A stretch of DNA of 64,000 bases from Takakia lepidozioides (Eukaryota > Streptophyta > Takakiopsida > Takakiales > Takakiaceae), in contig CM060732.1 of NCBI GenBank assembly GCA_030704615.1, positions 61,423,053-61,487,052 of the forward strand. Direction: 5' to 3'. Below the pieces are notes generated by a model, which had not been told where the DNA came from, made no database searches, and worked only from the letters and a program-made list of their open reading frames with translations. The position numbers and the translations under genes were made by a program. The first letter of the stretch is position 1, and every line of letters starts with the position of its first letter. Shown here piece by piece: positions 35,363-47,035 of this stretch.

Positions 35363-36077
35363 TGTCGCGCACCTCACTTCGGTAAACTCCCCCCCCTCAA
35401 GTCAAAGTTACTCGCTTGATGCGCGCGCCTAACTCCCAACCTGGCCGCCGGGCCAACTTGGAGCTCCGGCTGCTCACCGGGGCATAACGGTCCCCATTTG
35501 ATCTCCCAAAGAACCCTCCAACGATTTGGAACCAGCGGAATTCCCTTTGGTAGTTGGTAGTCCGGAACAGCTCCCCACTCTTTGGTCGCTTTCTGGCTTG
35601 CTAGTTTTTGGTCACCAACGGGCTTGCACCGTTCTCGGGGTTACTACTCCCTATATATACTTCTATAGCTGTCCGCGGGGGTTTCACAAACAACCATGCC
35701 ATTTTATGGCGAACCACCACGAACACCCTCGACTCCCGGTGATGAGTCGCGGTGAGTCTTGGCCCACCCACCACGGCCCATATGGACCGTGATGAGTCCC
35801 AAGACTCCCCACAACTCCCACCACGAGGTCTCCGCCCCAGGGTGAGTCCTATGCCACCCCCACTAAGTCCCGCTAAGCTACCACCACCCCTTGTGGAGCC
35901 ACCCCCACCGCAACCCGGTGTGCGGGGCTCCACCTAGTGAGCGCCTCCGCCTCGTTGAGTGCCTTGGGCACTCAAGGGTGCTTCAGCCCCCCATACCTAT
36001 CGCTGCCACTGCCCCCACCACAGGGGCAGCCCCACTTGTGTCCCGACCCCCTGCCCTCAAGGCAAAAGGCCGCGACA
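35363..36077 (-). mobile_element. 3' LTR of the rearranged element, opposite orientation
   Basis: This is the reverse complement of the LTR at 26,705-27,427 along its whole length, with small differences. Reading the plus strand it begins TGTCGCGCAC and ends GCGACA. The 5 bases before it are CGTTG, the reverse complement of the CAACG flanking the other LTR. The sequence beyond its other edge (36,078 on) reads GGTAGGGGTG on the minus strand, a plausible polypurine tract. It is therefore the 3' LTR of the same insertion. Confidence 0.85.
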
Positions 36078-36874
36078 CACACCCCTACCAACAGGGAGTC
36101 GATGTCCTCATCGGCTTGTCCATTTTGTGGAAACGAACATCCAAGTTGTGGCGTCCCACATCAAGGAGTTTGTTTTCGTACCATGGCGTCCCATGGCAAA
36201 GAACCAAACCCCACACTTGACTCTACTCTCCACTAGCTAGTTCGGCCGACTTCCTCCAAGTCCCGGCCAAGGGTGGAGCCTCTCAAGCTCCTCCCAGTGC
36301 ACTCTTCTTGGCCTACTTCAAGGCCAAGGAATGATCCTCCCCGAGGATAGACTCGCCTTATTGCAACAACATGCTTGCGACCGCTCATGATGCCACTTTT
36401 GGCATCACCTTGAGCAAGGGTTCACCTCAAACCCTCTTTGACTAGGAAGATAACCTTGAACCAACCGCGCGCCCCAATCACTACAATTGGGTCCGCCTTG
36501 GAATGCTGGCCTGAGGTAAGGGAACACGCCGAAGCCGCACTACGACTTCGTCCCGAGGCTACACGATTATAGTACGTGAACGGAAGCACGTAGCTTCCGC
36601 GTTAGCACGCACTACAATGCAACCCCCTTGGTAGCGCAGTTATAGTATGCACACGCGCCAGGTGCGCACTAGCACGTGAACTCCTAAAGAAGGCGCAAGT
36701 TTCCTTGCCCCTTGGATGGGAGTCACCCAATGTCGGCACTACGCTAACACACGATTAACCCAATTTACCTCTCCCACTTTTGTAAGCTAGCATGCATTCT
36801 ACACACTAGCCAACCACACCATGCATCACAATTCCAAACAAAATAGGACGCACAACATTTGGAACCCATTTCCT
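36078..36874 (-). mobile_element. 3' internal region of the rearranged LTR element
   Basis: Non-coding sequence on the minus strand leading into the 3' LTR. It contains no polymerase motif. It ends where the transposase core begins, at about 36,875, which is the second proposed inversion breakpoint. Together with 27,428-28,180 it would make a short internal region of about 1.5 kb, i.e. a non-autonomous or strongly deleted element. Confidence 0.55.
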
Positions 36875-38973
36875 TTATAACAAATTTTTGTAGTCCTCCA
36901 TCTCTTTCAGGTAAGTGCTCTCAGCTTCTCCCATTGAGGTGGCATGTTTGTACTTGAGGCAGAGCCTTCTGTGCTCCAACTGAAGGTCAGGGCGAATGCA
37001 GCGCTTTGTATGATGTGCCAGAGATTGACTCCAATGGAAGAGGCATGTGTGCTCCCTATTTTCCATTGGGACCTTTGGATCCCCCGAACCAAACACGCGC
37101 CGCACTGCATTGAAATTTACTTGTGCACTATCAGCCATAAAGCCCGCAAAATTTGTGTTCTGTATTCCATTGCGTTGCATGACGGCCAGGAGCGAATTCC
37201 ACATGAGCATCTAGGATTCAGTGTCCTCCGACTGCATATCACAAATTGCTATGGAGAGCACACGTTGGTATGCTGGATCGTACACATGGCACGTCATGGT
37301 TGTCCAACCCTTCACCCGTTTGCAGTGATCAAACATTAACCAACATTTTGCCAAATCTCCTCCAGGTTGCATTCGGCGGACAATGCTCACACCACTGCCT
37401 TCGCCCACTGTGGACATCTTGAACAAATACACCTTGGACGAGCCTTGGCCAGGGAAGAAAGGTTTTGAATGAATTCATAGCGACTCCTCCGTTTGAGGTC
37501 CATAATGTTGTCCATGAATCCAGCAGTGCATGTGCCCATTCTGAGTGCATTCACCTGGTTTCGAATATTGGGAGAGCTCAACACGGAGAAATGGTCCATC
37601 ACTGCCTCAAGCGAATCTGCATCCAACATTGGTTATGTCGCATCCCCTTCACCCAGTATGTGTTTTTCCAGGAATGCCTTGCTAGCTGCAAGCGCTATAG
37701 CAGAAGGTGTTGCACAAGGGGCATTGTGGAACTCCTGCTTTAGTATATTTCTAGCGATGTCCACGCTATCCTTGCAACTTCCTTTGGACACAGGATGCTT
37801 GTGTGTACCCATATGAATGGAGGCACGAGTCATTGTCTTGCATCGGTGTACCACCTGGTACATACGAGCGTGACACACAGAAACACAAGACGGGGAAAGT
37901 TTGCAAAACATGCACATAAAAGTATTGGTCTTGGGAGGGGCAAGCCCTGGGGTGAAAGGATTCAGGGGCACACCTTCCCACTCACTTTCGTTTGGTTTAG
38001 CACTGTTTCTCAGGCGAGGGCAAGAAATATTCACGCACTTACAATGCCCAACGCAGACCGACCTTCGAAATTTCAATCCAATGTCGTTGTGGATGTTCAA
38101 CGTTTTTGTCCTGCACCAAGGGTGTCCGTCATGTTTCTTGTCCATGCCCTGCAGAAGCCCAGCTAGTCCACAGGAAGACGTGGGAGGGTTGAGCTCAAAC
38201 AAGATGTCCCCATCAAACTCTGTTGGCATGTATTGAACCCGCTGCACACGAAGGGACTCCTAATCAACAAAATGCAGCTCGCTCTTGCACCCAGGCACCC
38301 CTGCGAGGGCTTTCAATTTCAGAATGACACTCGTTATCTCCTGCAACTCGTCATTATCCAAGAATGGAGTCTGCATTGGCGGAGGAATCTCAGAAACATC
38401 CTCCGAGGACGAGTCTGAAAGAGTCACGAATGTAGTGGATGTGCTCACCTCTTATTTCACATGAACTGTGCCCTTCTGCTGCACGACCGATGCTGCAGTG
38501 CCAGGGGTAACTACTGATCCTGCTGATTGTCTTCTATCTTTTCCAAGGACCCGGTATGTGCCTAGAAGGACTCTCCACTTCCTTCCACACTTGCCAACCA
38601 ATGGTTTCTCCAAGTGCCCAGAATCCAAATTCCCATCCTCCTCATACACCTTTTTTTTAACAAGCAGAGAACCCAATTCCAGAGGGAACACTGTAACCAG
38701 CTCATCCTCATGAACAACTGCAAACCCATCGTCATCTACAGTGGAAGTCAGTGGAAGACTACCTGCATTGGAATGAAATCGAGCGAGTCTATCTCGCTCC
38801 CTGGACATGTTTTCGTATACTGACAGAATGTTGCGATTCACAGAGGAATCCCCGAACTGATAGCCCGTAATTCTCGAAAGGGGATCCACCCCAAACAAAG
38901 TGAGGTAAAAAAGGGTAGCACTGACCCAAAGACTGTGGGCGATGCAAGCAAAGGATGTAGGAATGACATGCAC
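36875..38973 (-). pseudogene. N-terminal and DDE part of a MULE-type transposase
   Basis: Three successive minus-strand blocks read in order. 38,973-38,260 is variable and acidic or serine-rich. 38,247-37,633 is a cysteine-rich domain (CVGHCKCVNISCPRLRN, C.FC..…C.…C) followed by HMGTHKHPVSKG, the kind of zinc-binding N-terminus seen in MULE proteins. 37,629-36,875 is the catalytic core: CHVYDPAYQ..…IAICDMQSEDTE, then GFMADSAQVNFNAVR (Asp at about 37,131) and HTCLFHW, the C-x2-H signature between the second Asp and the Glu. The frame stops just after KEMEDYKNLL, with the C-terminal third missing. That missing part (SWIM) is on the plus strand at 28.3-29.67 kb. Several frame changes make it non-functional here. 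Confidence 0.8.
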
Positions 38974-39773
38974 CGAACTTCGCAGACAACCACACTGAGA
39001 GACACCAACCAGAAAAACTATTTTCTAAGAGAAGAAGCCACAAGAAGCCGTGCTGTATTTGGATGAAAAACAAACCCTGAACATGACATAAAATCATCCA
39101 TTATGGAAAGACGGCAACAACCCTGGAGAGCAGTAAAGAGGAAGACCCCGAATCTAATGAGGTTGTGCTGTGCCAGAAGAGCACAGCACAAACACTGACA
39201 CTCCGGGAAACACCTCGCATGAGTGTGTGCAACACATGATCATTGCCGACACAACCCTTTATACCGAATGACCCCATTGCGACGGTGACGGCGAAATGCA
39301 AACCGCAGGGTAGGCAGTACAACACACGTGGACGCATATGTGAAGCATAACAATTATTGCGAATATGCAAGTACTGCTCGAAATTGAACTAGCATTAGAT
39401 TTCTACGGCACTTCCGAATTTCAAAGAATGCAAGAAGGCTGCCATGTATTGGCAGGCGGCGAAGTACATCTGACACATATCACAAGTACATGCAACGGAT
39501 CTACTTTTTTTTCCACCACTTTCTTTCTTGGATAATACAAAGACGCCGAAATGGATGAATTCCGTTCGCACACAATGATGACACCCGCATCCAAATACAG
39601 TTAACAATGTCCAATTTTTACTTTGGTTACATGCCATAGCAAAGCTTGTTGCAAACGTCAAACTGGAGAGCTCCAGAGGCAGCGTGGGGAGCCCTTGTTT
39701 CCACCGGAGGAGGAAGAGAAGGAAGTCGTTATACTTCACGAGCACTAGGGACAGGAATAGAGCCAGATATAGA
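38974..39773. promoter_or_regulatory. shared upstream region between divergent transposase and ParB-methyltransferase genes
   Basis: The transposase runs left from about 38.97 kb and the ParB-methyltransferase runs right from 39,774, so this interval is the head-to-head spacer. No clear TATA box or repeat was identified. The regulatory role is inferred only from position. Confidence 0.3.
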
Positions 39774-42700
39774 ATGAGGATGGAAAGAGTAGACGAAGAG
39801 GAAAAGGAGGAAGAAGAGGGCAAAGAAGAAAGTCTGGCGATGGAAGAGCAGGGATCTGGAAAAGAACAGCAGCCCGCCATACTTCCAAGAATAGGTGAGG
39901 AGGAGACTGAATCCGAGAGAGAGACGGACGCCAAAGATATTGATGTTGGCCTCAGGAAGAACCAGATAGTGAAAGAGGATGGGGGAGATGCTCCAGAACA
40001 TGCTCGGCGTAGAGAGCAATCCGAAGCGCAAAGGGTCTCCGGCGATTGGGGAGTCTTCTGGAGCAGCCAAAAAAAAGGTACAATGTTTGAGACCGACCTT
40101 TGTGCTTCATTGGTGATGTGAACCCCAGTTGTGCTTGTATTTTGATATGAAAACCGCCTATACATGGCATCTTTGGCAGGTTGAATCCACCCCGAATTGG
40201 AAGCTCAAACAGTGTGCGGCAACGCACAATGTTTGAGCCCCCCATTTTGCTTGTTTTTTTATGTGCAAAACGGCCACATAGGGCCACTATGGCAGGTTCA
40301 ATCCACCCCGAATTGGAAGCTCAAACAGTGTGCGGCACCGCACACTCTTTGAGCCCCCCATTTTGCTTGTTTTTTGATGTTCAAAACGGCCACATAGGGC
40401 CACTATGGCAGGTTCAACCCACCCCGAATTGGAAGCTCAAACAGTGTGCGGCACCCCACACTGTTTGAGCCCCCCATTTTGCTTGTTTTTTCATGTTCAA
40501 AACGGCCACATAGGGCCACTATGGCAGGTTCAATCCACCCTGAATTGGAAGCTCAAACAGTGTGCGTCAACGCACACTGTTTGAGCCCCCCTTGTGCTTG
40601 TTTTTTTAGTGTGGAAATGGTGCACACAAGGGCCTCTCTATCTGGTTCAATCCACCCCTAATTCGAAGCTCAAACAGTGTGCGCCAACGCACACTGTTCA
40701 AGCCCCCCTTCTCACTGCTTTTTTCATAATAAAATCGTCCAGACAGGGTATCTCTATGAGGTTCAATCAACAATTTCCTGGCAGCTACAGCAGTGTGCGT
40801 GAACGCACACTGTTTGAGCCCACCATGTCATTGTTTTCTTCATGTGAAAATCGGCCACATACGGCCAGTCCGCCAAGTTCAATGCATACTTACCTGGCAG
40901 CTCAAACAGTGTGCGTCAACACACACTATTTGAGCCCACCTTGTCATTGTTTTTTTCATGTGAAAATCGGCCACATAGGGCCAGTCTGCCAGGTTCAATC
41001 CACCCCGAATTGGAAGCTCAAACAGTGTGCGGCACCGCACACTGTTTGAGCCCCCCCCATTTGCTTGTTTTTTCATGTTCAAAACAGCCACATAGGGCCA
41101 CTCTTGCAGGTTCAATCCACCCCGAATTGGAAGGTCAAACAGTGTGCGTCAACGCACACTGTTTGAGCCCCCCTTGTGCCTTGTTTTTTTGGTGTGGAAA
41201 TGGTGCACACAGGGGCCTCTCTATCTGGTTCAATCCACCCCTAATTCGAAGCTCAAACAGTGTGCGCCAACGCACACTGTTTGAGCCCCCCTTCTCATTG
41301 TTTTTGGAATAATAAAATCGTCCAGACAGGGTATCTCTGTGAGGTTCAATGAACAATTTCCTGGCAGCTCAAACAGTGTGCGCCAACGCACACTGTTTGA
41401 GCCCCCCTTCTCATTGTTTTTTTCATAATAAAATCATCCAGACAGGGTAACTCTGTGAGGTTCAATCCACACTAACCTGGTAGCTCAAATAGTGTGCGTC
41501 AACGCACACTGTTTGACCCCCCCTTGTAATTGTTTCTTGAATGTGAAAATCGTGCACATCGTCGCCTCTCTCTAAGGTTCATTCCACCCCTTTTGGGAAG
41601 CTCAAACAGTGTGTGGCATTGCACACTGTTTGAGCCCACACTTGACATTATTTTTCATTTTAGAATCGACCACAAAGGTCATCTCTGTCAGGTTCAATTC
41701 ACACTTACTTGGCAGCCCAAACAATGTGCGTCAACGCACACTGTTTGAGCCCCCTGATTTGCTTGTTTTTTGACATGAAAATTGTGCACCTAGGCTGGCA
41801 GGTTGAATCCACCCCGAAATGGAAGCTCAAATAGTGTGCGGCAACGCACACTGTTTGAGCCCCCTTCACTGACTTTTCTTTTATTTCAAAATCGGCCACT
41901 CATGGCCACTATGCCATTTAACAATCACCCCTTATTGCAAGCTCAAACAGTGTGCGGCAACGCACACTGTTTGAGCCCCCTTGTCTGCTTGTTTTTTGTT
42001 GTGAAAATCGGGCACCTAGGGCCACTCTGGCAGGTTGAAACGAACCCTTATGGAAGCTCAAACAGTGTGCGGCAACGCACACTGTTTGAGCCCCCTCTCT
42101 GCTTGTTTTTTATGTGAAATTGGGCCAAACAGGGCCAGTATGCATGCTCAAAACACCCATAGTTGGTAGCACGAAGAGTGTGCGGCAACGCACACTGTTT
42201 GTGCCCCTTTTTGGCCCCCTCTCTGTTTTTTTGTGGAAATGTGCCACATAGGGCCAAATATCATGTTCAAAACACCACTATTTGGAAGCTGAAACATTGT
42301 GCGGCAACGCACAGTGTTTTCGGCCCCCACACTGCTTGTTTTCTGATGAGAAATTGGGCCACATAGGGCCTGTCTGCCATGCTCAAAACACCATCGTTTC
42401 ATGCCTCTCTCTTATATCAATTTGAATGAACAACTCTGCAGGAGAAGATGCAAAGTGTGGCGGATGAGATCCCTTCGGGGCAGGGAAGGAGATCATTGTT
42501 GATGTGGACGATGAGTTCTATGAAAGCAAAGCTGCTGAGATGCTGGGGGGGTCAGAAGGTAAACTCTCAGCTTGTGGTGCAAAGTATGCTTGCCCCGGGT
42601 GGGAGGTTGAAGATTCCCCTGTGTAGGTTGGTTTCCATGCCCGTCGTTCGTCCACCCCTCATCAAGGACATCCTGAAGCTGGAGCCGAGTTTGTTCATGG

Positions 42701-45700
42701 GTATTTGGATGGATCCGCAGTCTTTTACGTTTCTACAAAGGATTCCAGAGGCAATGAGCTCCTTGTGGATGAGTCAATCGTGGACTCCTGGGATCCCATT
42801 TGGAGACAGGTGAACGAATCCTTTGAACTTCTTCTCTCCAGGAAACCTTCCACCCAGGCATTCTCAGGGAAGATGTTTCACGTTTGGGATGGCAACCACC
42901 GGTTGCTTGCATGGATGGCTGTCATTGGGAGGCTGCACTCACAGGAGGAAGAGTGGCATTACTCTGTTCGATCGATGGTGCTGGATTGTGACGGGAACAT
43001 GATGGGTCTTCTGACGGCAATGAATGATGTGAACAGGTTGGTTTCTCATTCTACATGTTCCACTTGTGGTTCCGTGGTTCTTTGGTTCCAGTCCTCTGTT
43101 GACGGTCCTTGAATTTCATTCTGACTTTCACACATCATTCTGCAGAGGGACGGAGACATCGCATGTCAAAACGAGTCTGGTTCACACACTGTACAGGATA
43201 CAAAGGATCGGGCAGATGCCCTTGACCAACTTCAAGACCATCCTTTCAGCAGAGACGTACAAGAAGTGCGAAAGCTCCAAGACATCAGAAACGTGGTACT
43301 CGTTGACCCGTGAGGCTTTCATGGAGTATATGTACGCGGTGAGATACATCTTCCATCATCTGGCCTTTCGATATTCCTGCTTCCACATGTTTGTTTCTGT
43401 TTGTTTCCCTTGCCCTTGGGTTGATGCAACTCTCGTGCATTCCCTTGCAGCAAGACATTGCAGATGCAGGAGAGCGTGGCAAACTGGAATACTACAGCTC
43501 TACCCCTGAGGAGAGAAGGACAACAAAGGGTGTTGAGAGTCACATCCAGAAAGAGATGACCGCCACAAGAAGGACTATTATGAGTGCTTTTGTGAAACAA
43601 CTGAGAATTGCAGACCCAACCTTCGGACCAGAGTTCCTTCAAGAGGTGAAAAACCATTACAACAAGCCAGGCAAGCCGGAGATGGCCCAGGAGAAGTTAC
43701 ACAGGTTGTCTACTGCCGTTGTGTCTTCAGAACAGAAGGTGAAGTGGCTACAGATATGGAACTCCGATCCCACTGTTAGGGATACCCACATGTTCCCCAG
43801 GCCGGAGAAAGAGAAGAAGACCCAGCGTGTCATTCCTGTCAGTGACAATGTGCTGGACACATGGCTTCACAAGGCCACTTACTGGAGCCAGGTATGATGT
43901 CCTTTGCTGTGTCACTTTCTTTTCGCTTTTTCTGTCATTTTTTTTCCATGTTACATTGGTTGTGATTGTTTTTGTGTTCATTCTTGCTTCTGTATTGGTC
44001 TGCAGTTGGAGGAAAGGGCCCGGTCGGTTCTACATACGCAGCTGGCTGACTATGGATCACCATGACAGAACCGAAGGTCTCCTTCCAAGCATACATGAGG
44101 AAATGGAGAGCCACAGTGTGGCAATCTTGTTTCTTCAGAGAGTTCAGCAAGGATGCTGGCATCAGTCGAACAAATGAGCTTGACCAGCCAGAGAAAGGAG
44201 AGGAAGCCTGGAAACGATGCCTTTACAGGTGCGAAATGGACTGTGCTTCTTTGTTTTGCATAGACACAATCTCCTCCATCCAACCTGTTTTTGGCTGGCT
44301 CATATGAGTTTGTGGTGGAGTGTAATGTGTCGCATACTCTTTTAGGGGGTCTTCGTGATGGGGTGGAAAAGCTGGGAGACAATATTTGCATTGCATAATG
44401 AGGTTGTCTCTGTTCCTGCAGGTACATAAAGTATGTTCTCATGGCAGAGAACTGCTTGGACAAACATCCTGATTTCGTGGACCTTTGGCTTGTCCCTGCT
44501 GGCAACCAGACCATGTTTACTACGGGGATCTTGCATGACTGGGGCCCAGACCATCTTTCTGCTTGTGGTTGGTATTTGGATTGCCCTGCTTCAGACCCCA
44601 GCTCAGGAGGTGTCTTTGAGGAGAGAGAATGAGCGTATAGCAGCTACCGCCGCAGCAGCCGACCTCGACATTCATGAGAGAAATTTGAGGACTCTTGCAG
44701 AGAAGGAGCCTCCCGCTCAGGATACCCGGGTAAAGGTAGAAAGGCAAAGGGAAAGGATGTTGCTGGTGGTGTGGGGAAAGGAAGGGGTAGGGGGAAGGGG
44801 GCACAAGGGCAGGTAGGTGGGCAGGGAAGTGTTGCAGATACTGGCCCTCTGGTGGTTGTCCAGCAGACTCCACCGCATGGTAGGGGATCCGGGAGAAAGA
44901 ACAAGGGGGTGGTTGATCCCAAGGACCCGTACCATGCAGTGGAGCATCCCACGAGGGTCATTCGCCCTACCAGGTTGGAGATGGCCAACGTCGGGTTCCT
45001 TGCCATGATGGAGTCCAAGAAATCTGATTACAAGGGCGAACCATCACCAGTGTGGGAGAGGATTGTGGAGTTCCTCGGCACGGTGCGTGTTGTCTTTTGC
45101 TTCTTGTCTGTTGTGTGCATGGATCGTTTCAATCCTCTTGAGCATTCCATTGCATGCTTGTTTGCAGGCTAAAATGACCAAATCCTGGGTGAACGGGAAG
45201 GAGAAGCCATATGCAGCCGAACTCATCATCTTGGACATCCCTGATGGGTTGCCAGTCCCGGATGTCCCTCCATCGGGTGCTTGTCTAGGTTGGAATGCTT
45301 TTGATGAGCGCTACTGGCGGTGGATTTTCTCCTTTTGCAATTTCTTTCTGTCCGATGCAGGTGTTTTGGTGCTCATCCAGTCCATCGACCTTCGCTGTCG
45401 CCGTGCACTTGCCAGCTATTTGAAAGCCTCCGGTATGAGGGTCGTGAAGACATGGAATTGTGAAAAACATGTACCTGACGAAGGGGATCGTATGGGCCTT
45501 CTTAGCCGTCATTAGGGAGTTCGCCATCACTCATGGGGGCAAGTTCATAGACGAGAGGACAGATCCTCCCACGGATGACATGCACCACAACTACGTGGAC
45601 ACAACGTGTGCTTGCGAAGGGGAATGGGGTTCCTTGGAGAGGGGCCAGGGAGAGGAGCCCGACTTTCATTCAAACGATTGTGGAGTGCTGCACCTACACA

Positions 45701-46426
45701 GACGCCAGAGTTCTGGATTTGTCAATGGGCACAGGTTCGTCTCTTCAACATTCACATTTCGTGAGGTTTGTTTGACCTTGCACTTTCAGCTCTTCCCACC
45801 GTTCCAAATGTGTCTTCAATGTCTGTTTCCTTCATTGTATTCCACTGCAGGTGCCTCGTACCACGCTTGCAAGGCCAGTGCGCGACATCTCTTTGGGATT
45901 GAAGGGGATGCCGAGATTTACAAGAACCTCCTGATGGGTTTGGGTGGACACACTTCTCAAGTCCTCCTTCCAAGTACCCACTGATATTGATACAGGGGAG
46001 ACTTCCGACAAGGAGCTGGATGACGACTTTGCCTGTGAGTAAGTTCAACCTGTGGATGCTTGCATTGTTGTTTCAATACCCAGAATCACTGTTCTTAAGG
46101 CAAAGTGCACATGGGAGATATCCTCTTCGTTGGACTTGTGCATTGCATCATTGTGTTCAAAATTGGTTTTTGTCCACTTGTGCAGGAGTCCGCGTGCTTC
46201 CACTGACCCTCCAGGGCTATCACATGTTTTTGGACTTCTTTCAAGTCCTCCTCAGTCTTACGTCCTACCTGTCTATGCGGAGGCACTCGCAGCAAGCATG
46301 TCCATTCATGGCACTCGCAGTCCAACCATCGACGGCCGTGGTAGAAGACGTGGTGTTGGGGCCGGAATCTTTGTGGATGACATAGCACAGGAGGTCGATA
46401 CTGATTCTGATGACTGTAACACTTGA
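39774..46426 (+). pseudogene. ParB-like domain + beta-class DNA methyltransferase gene, intron-containing, interrupted
   Basis: Exons inferred: 39,774-40,077; 42,442-43,036; 43,146-43,338; 43,451-43,891; 44,006-44,228; 44,422-45,082; 45,168-45,734; 45,851-46,034; 46,186-46,426. All but one intron have clean GT...CAG borders and matching phase. Exon 1 encodes an acidic leader. Exon 2 has FHVWDGNHRLLAW (42,876-42,914), the DGNHR motif of ParB/sulfiredoxin-like domains. Exons 3-4 are helical, and exon 6 is Gly/Lys/Arg-rich. Exon 7 reads ELIILDIPDG (45,219-45,248), the motif IV position. VLDLSMGTG (45,710-45,734 plus 45,851-45,852) followed by HLFGIEGDAE is SAM-binding motif I. IV before I is the beta-class order. 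Bacterial and phage proteins join ParB-like and N4/N6 methyltransferase domains the same way. Breaks: TGA at 42,465 and frame changes near 42.65, 44.05, 44.6-44.75, 45.45, 45.6 and 45.97 kb. DPPY is replaced by DIPD, so activity is doubtful. Confidence 0.75.
40165..42400. repeat. tandem array of about 19 units (about 116 bp), each with a 16-bp-arm hairpin
   Basis: Each unit contains GCTCAAACAGTGTGCG, a 4-base loop (GCAA, TCAA, CCAA or GCAC) and CGCACACTGTTTGAGC. These are 16-bp arms, usually perfect, followed by a C-run. Hairpins start at about 40205, 40320, 40435, 40551, 40667, 40783, 40900, 41017, 41131, 41250, 41367, 41482, 41599, 41714, 41825, 41941, 42056, 42169 and 42288. The inter-hairpin sequence (T-run, then GGCCACATAGGGCC, itself a small palindrome) varies much more than the arms. 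Edge copies are the most degraded. The array lies wholly inside intron 1 of the ParB-methyltransferase gene (40,078-42,441). Confidence 0.92.
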
Positions 46427-46439
46427 TATGAAGTTTTCT

Positions 46440-46960
46440 TTTGCTTTCATTCGGGGCCAATTTTGAAATGGGATGGTTGTGTGTCCTTGTTGTCATGTTT
46501 GCAATGTGTGCGTGGGATGCAAATTCATGGGAACAAACTATCGTTGGAGATGGGGGTTGCATGGACTGCCCGCATTGTTCCTTCAATCTATTTAGTGTTT
46601 TGCGGAGCTCACAAGCTTGTGTGCATTGCAAAAACAAACAAACGTCTTTGGTTCGGGTAGAGCATTCTCGCATCATTTGCTCGTTGGTCTCCAAACCATT
46701 CCTGCTAGAAGAATGCTTGGTAAATCCATCATGATAAAGTCCACGTGATCAAAGAGCGTTCAGGCATTCTCAATTCTGGTGAGCATCCATGATGCTCCCG
46801 CACATACCTGGCATGTTCGCAAGGGTGGTGAGTAAGAAAAGATTTCGCAGGGATCCGCTTTGGATGATCAGAGTGTGCACCTGCTCACGACGTAGGCACA
46901 TTCCAATGCAGGGGCTTGGTATGTTGATAACGTCTAAATGGATGCAATGGATAGAGAGGA
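46440..46960 (-). pseudogene. PPR gene fragment
   Basis: The minus strand reads LETNEQMMRE…VCLFLQCTQACELRKTLN, which lines up with the TYEQMM..G…TFVC.CNACASL.AL.KG units of the PPR pseudogene at 22.5-24.4 kb. A second piece near 46,760-46,900 contains CGSIMDAHQ, a PPR-unit core. It is heavily degraded. It sits between the end of the methyltransferase gene and the right-hand candidate inverted repeat, so it may be captured cargo of the transposon. Confidence 0.6.
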
Positions 46961-47035
46961 TGGATACAATGGATGTAACACATCCAGTCTACATTCCCTG
47001 GAAATGGCTGATCAACCCGCGGTAATAGGTGACAC

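Noticed and set aside
26705-36077. A foldback transposon with long inverted repeats
   Set aside because: Each arm is an LTR with TG...CA ends, a tRNA-iMet primer site follows the first, and both share one target duplication.
39395-40165. 256-codon minus-strand frame
   Set aside because: It overlaps the acidic exon 1 of the ParB-methyltransferase gene antisense, and its serine/leucine-rich composition is the shadow of that exon.
40165-42400. CRISPR-like array (palindromic repeats at regular spacing)
   Set aside because: The sequences between hairpins are homologous to one another, the period is 116 bp, and the array sits inside a spliced plant gene. There are no cas genes and no unique spacers.
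40181-42400. Several plus- and minus-strand frames of 70-150 codons across the hairpin array
   Set aside because: They are the repeat unit read in whichever phase is open; the same peptides recur every unit.
39774-46426. Bacterial contamination as the source of the methyltransferase gene
   Set aside because: Eight phase-consistent introns with typical plant splice sites interrupt it, and it is embedded among plant elements.
39774-46426. Programmed frameshifting to explain the phase changes
   Set aside because: The breaks are many, scattered and without slippery sequences; mutation or sequence error is simpler.
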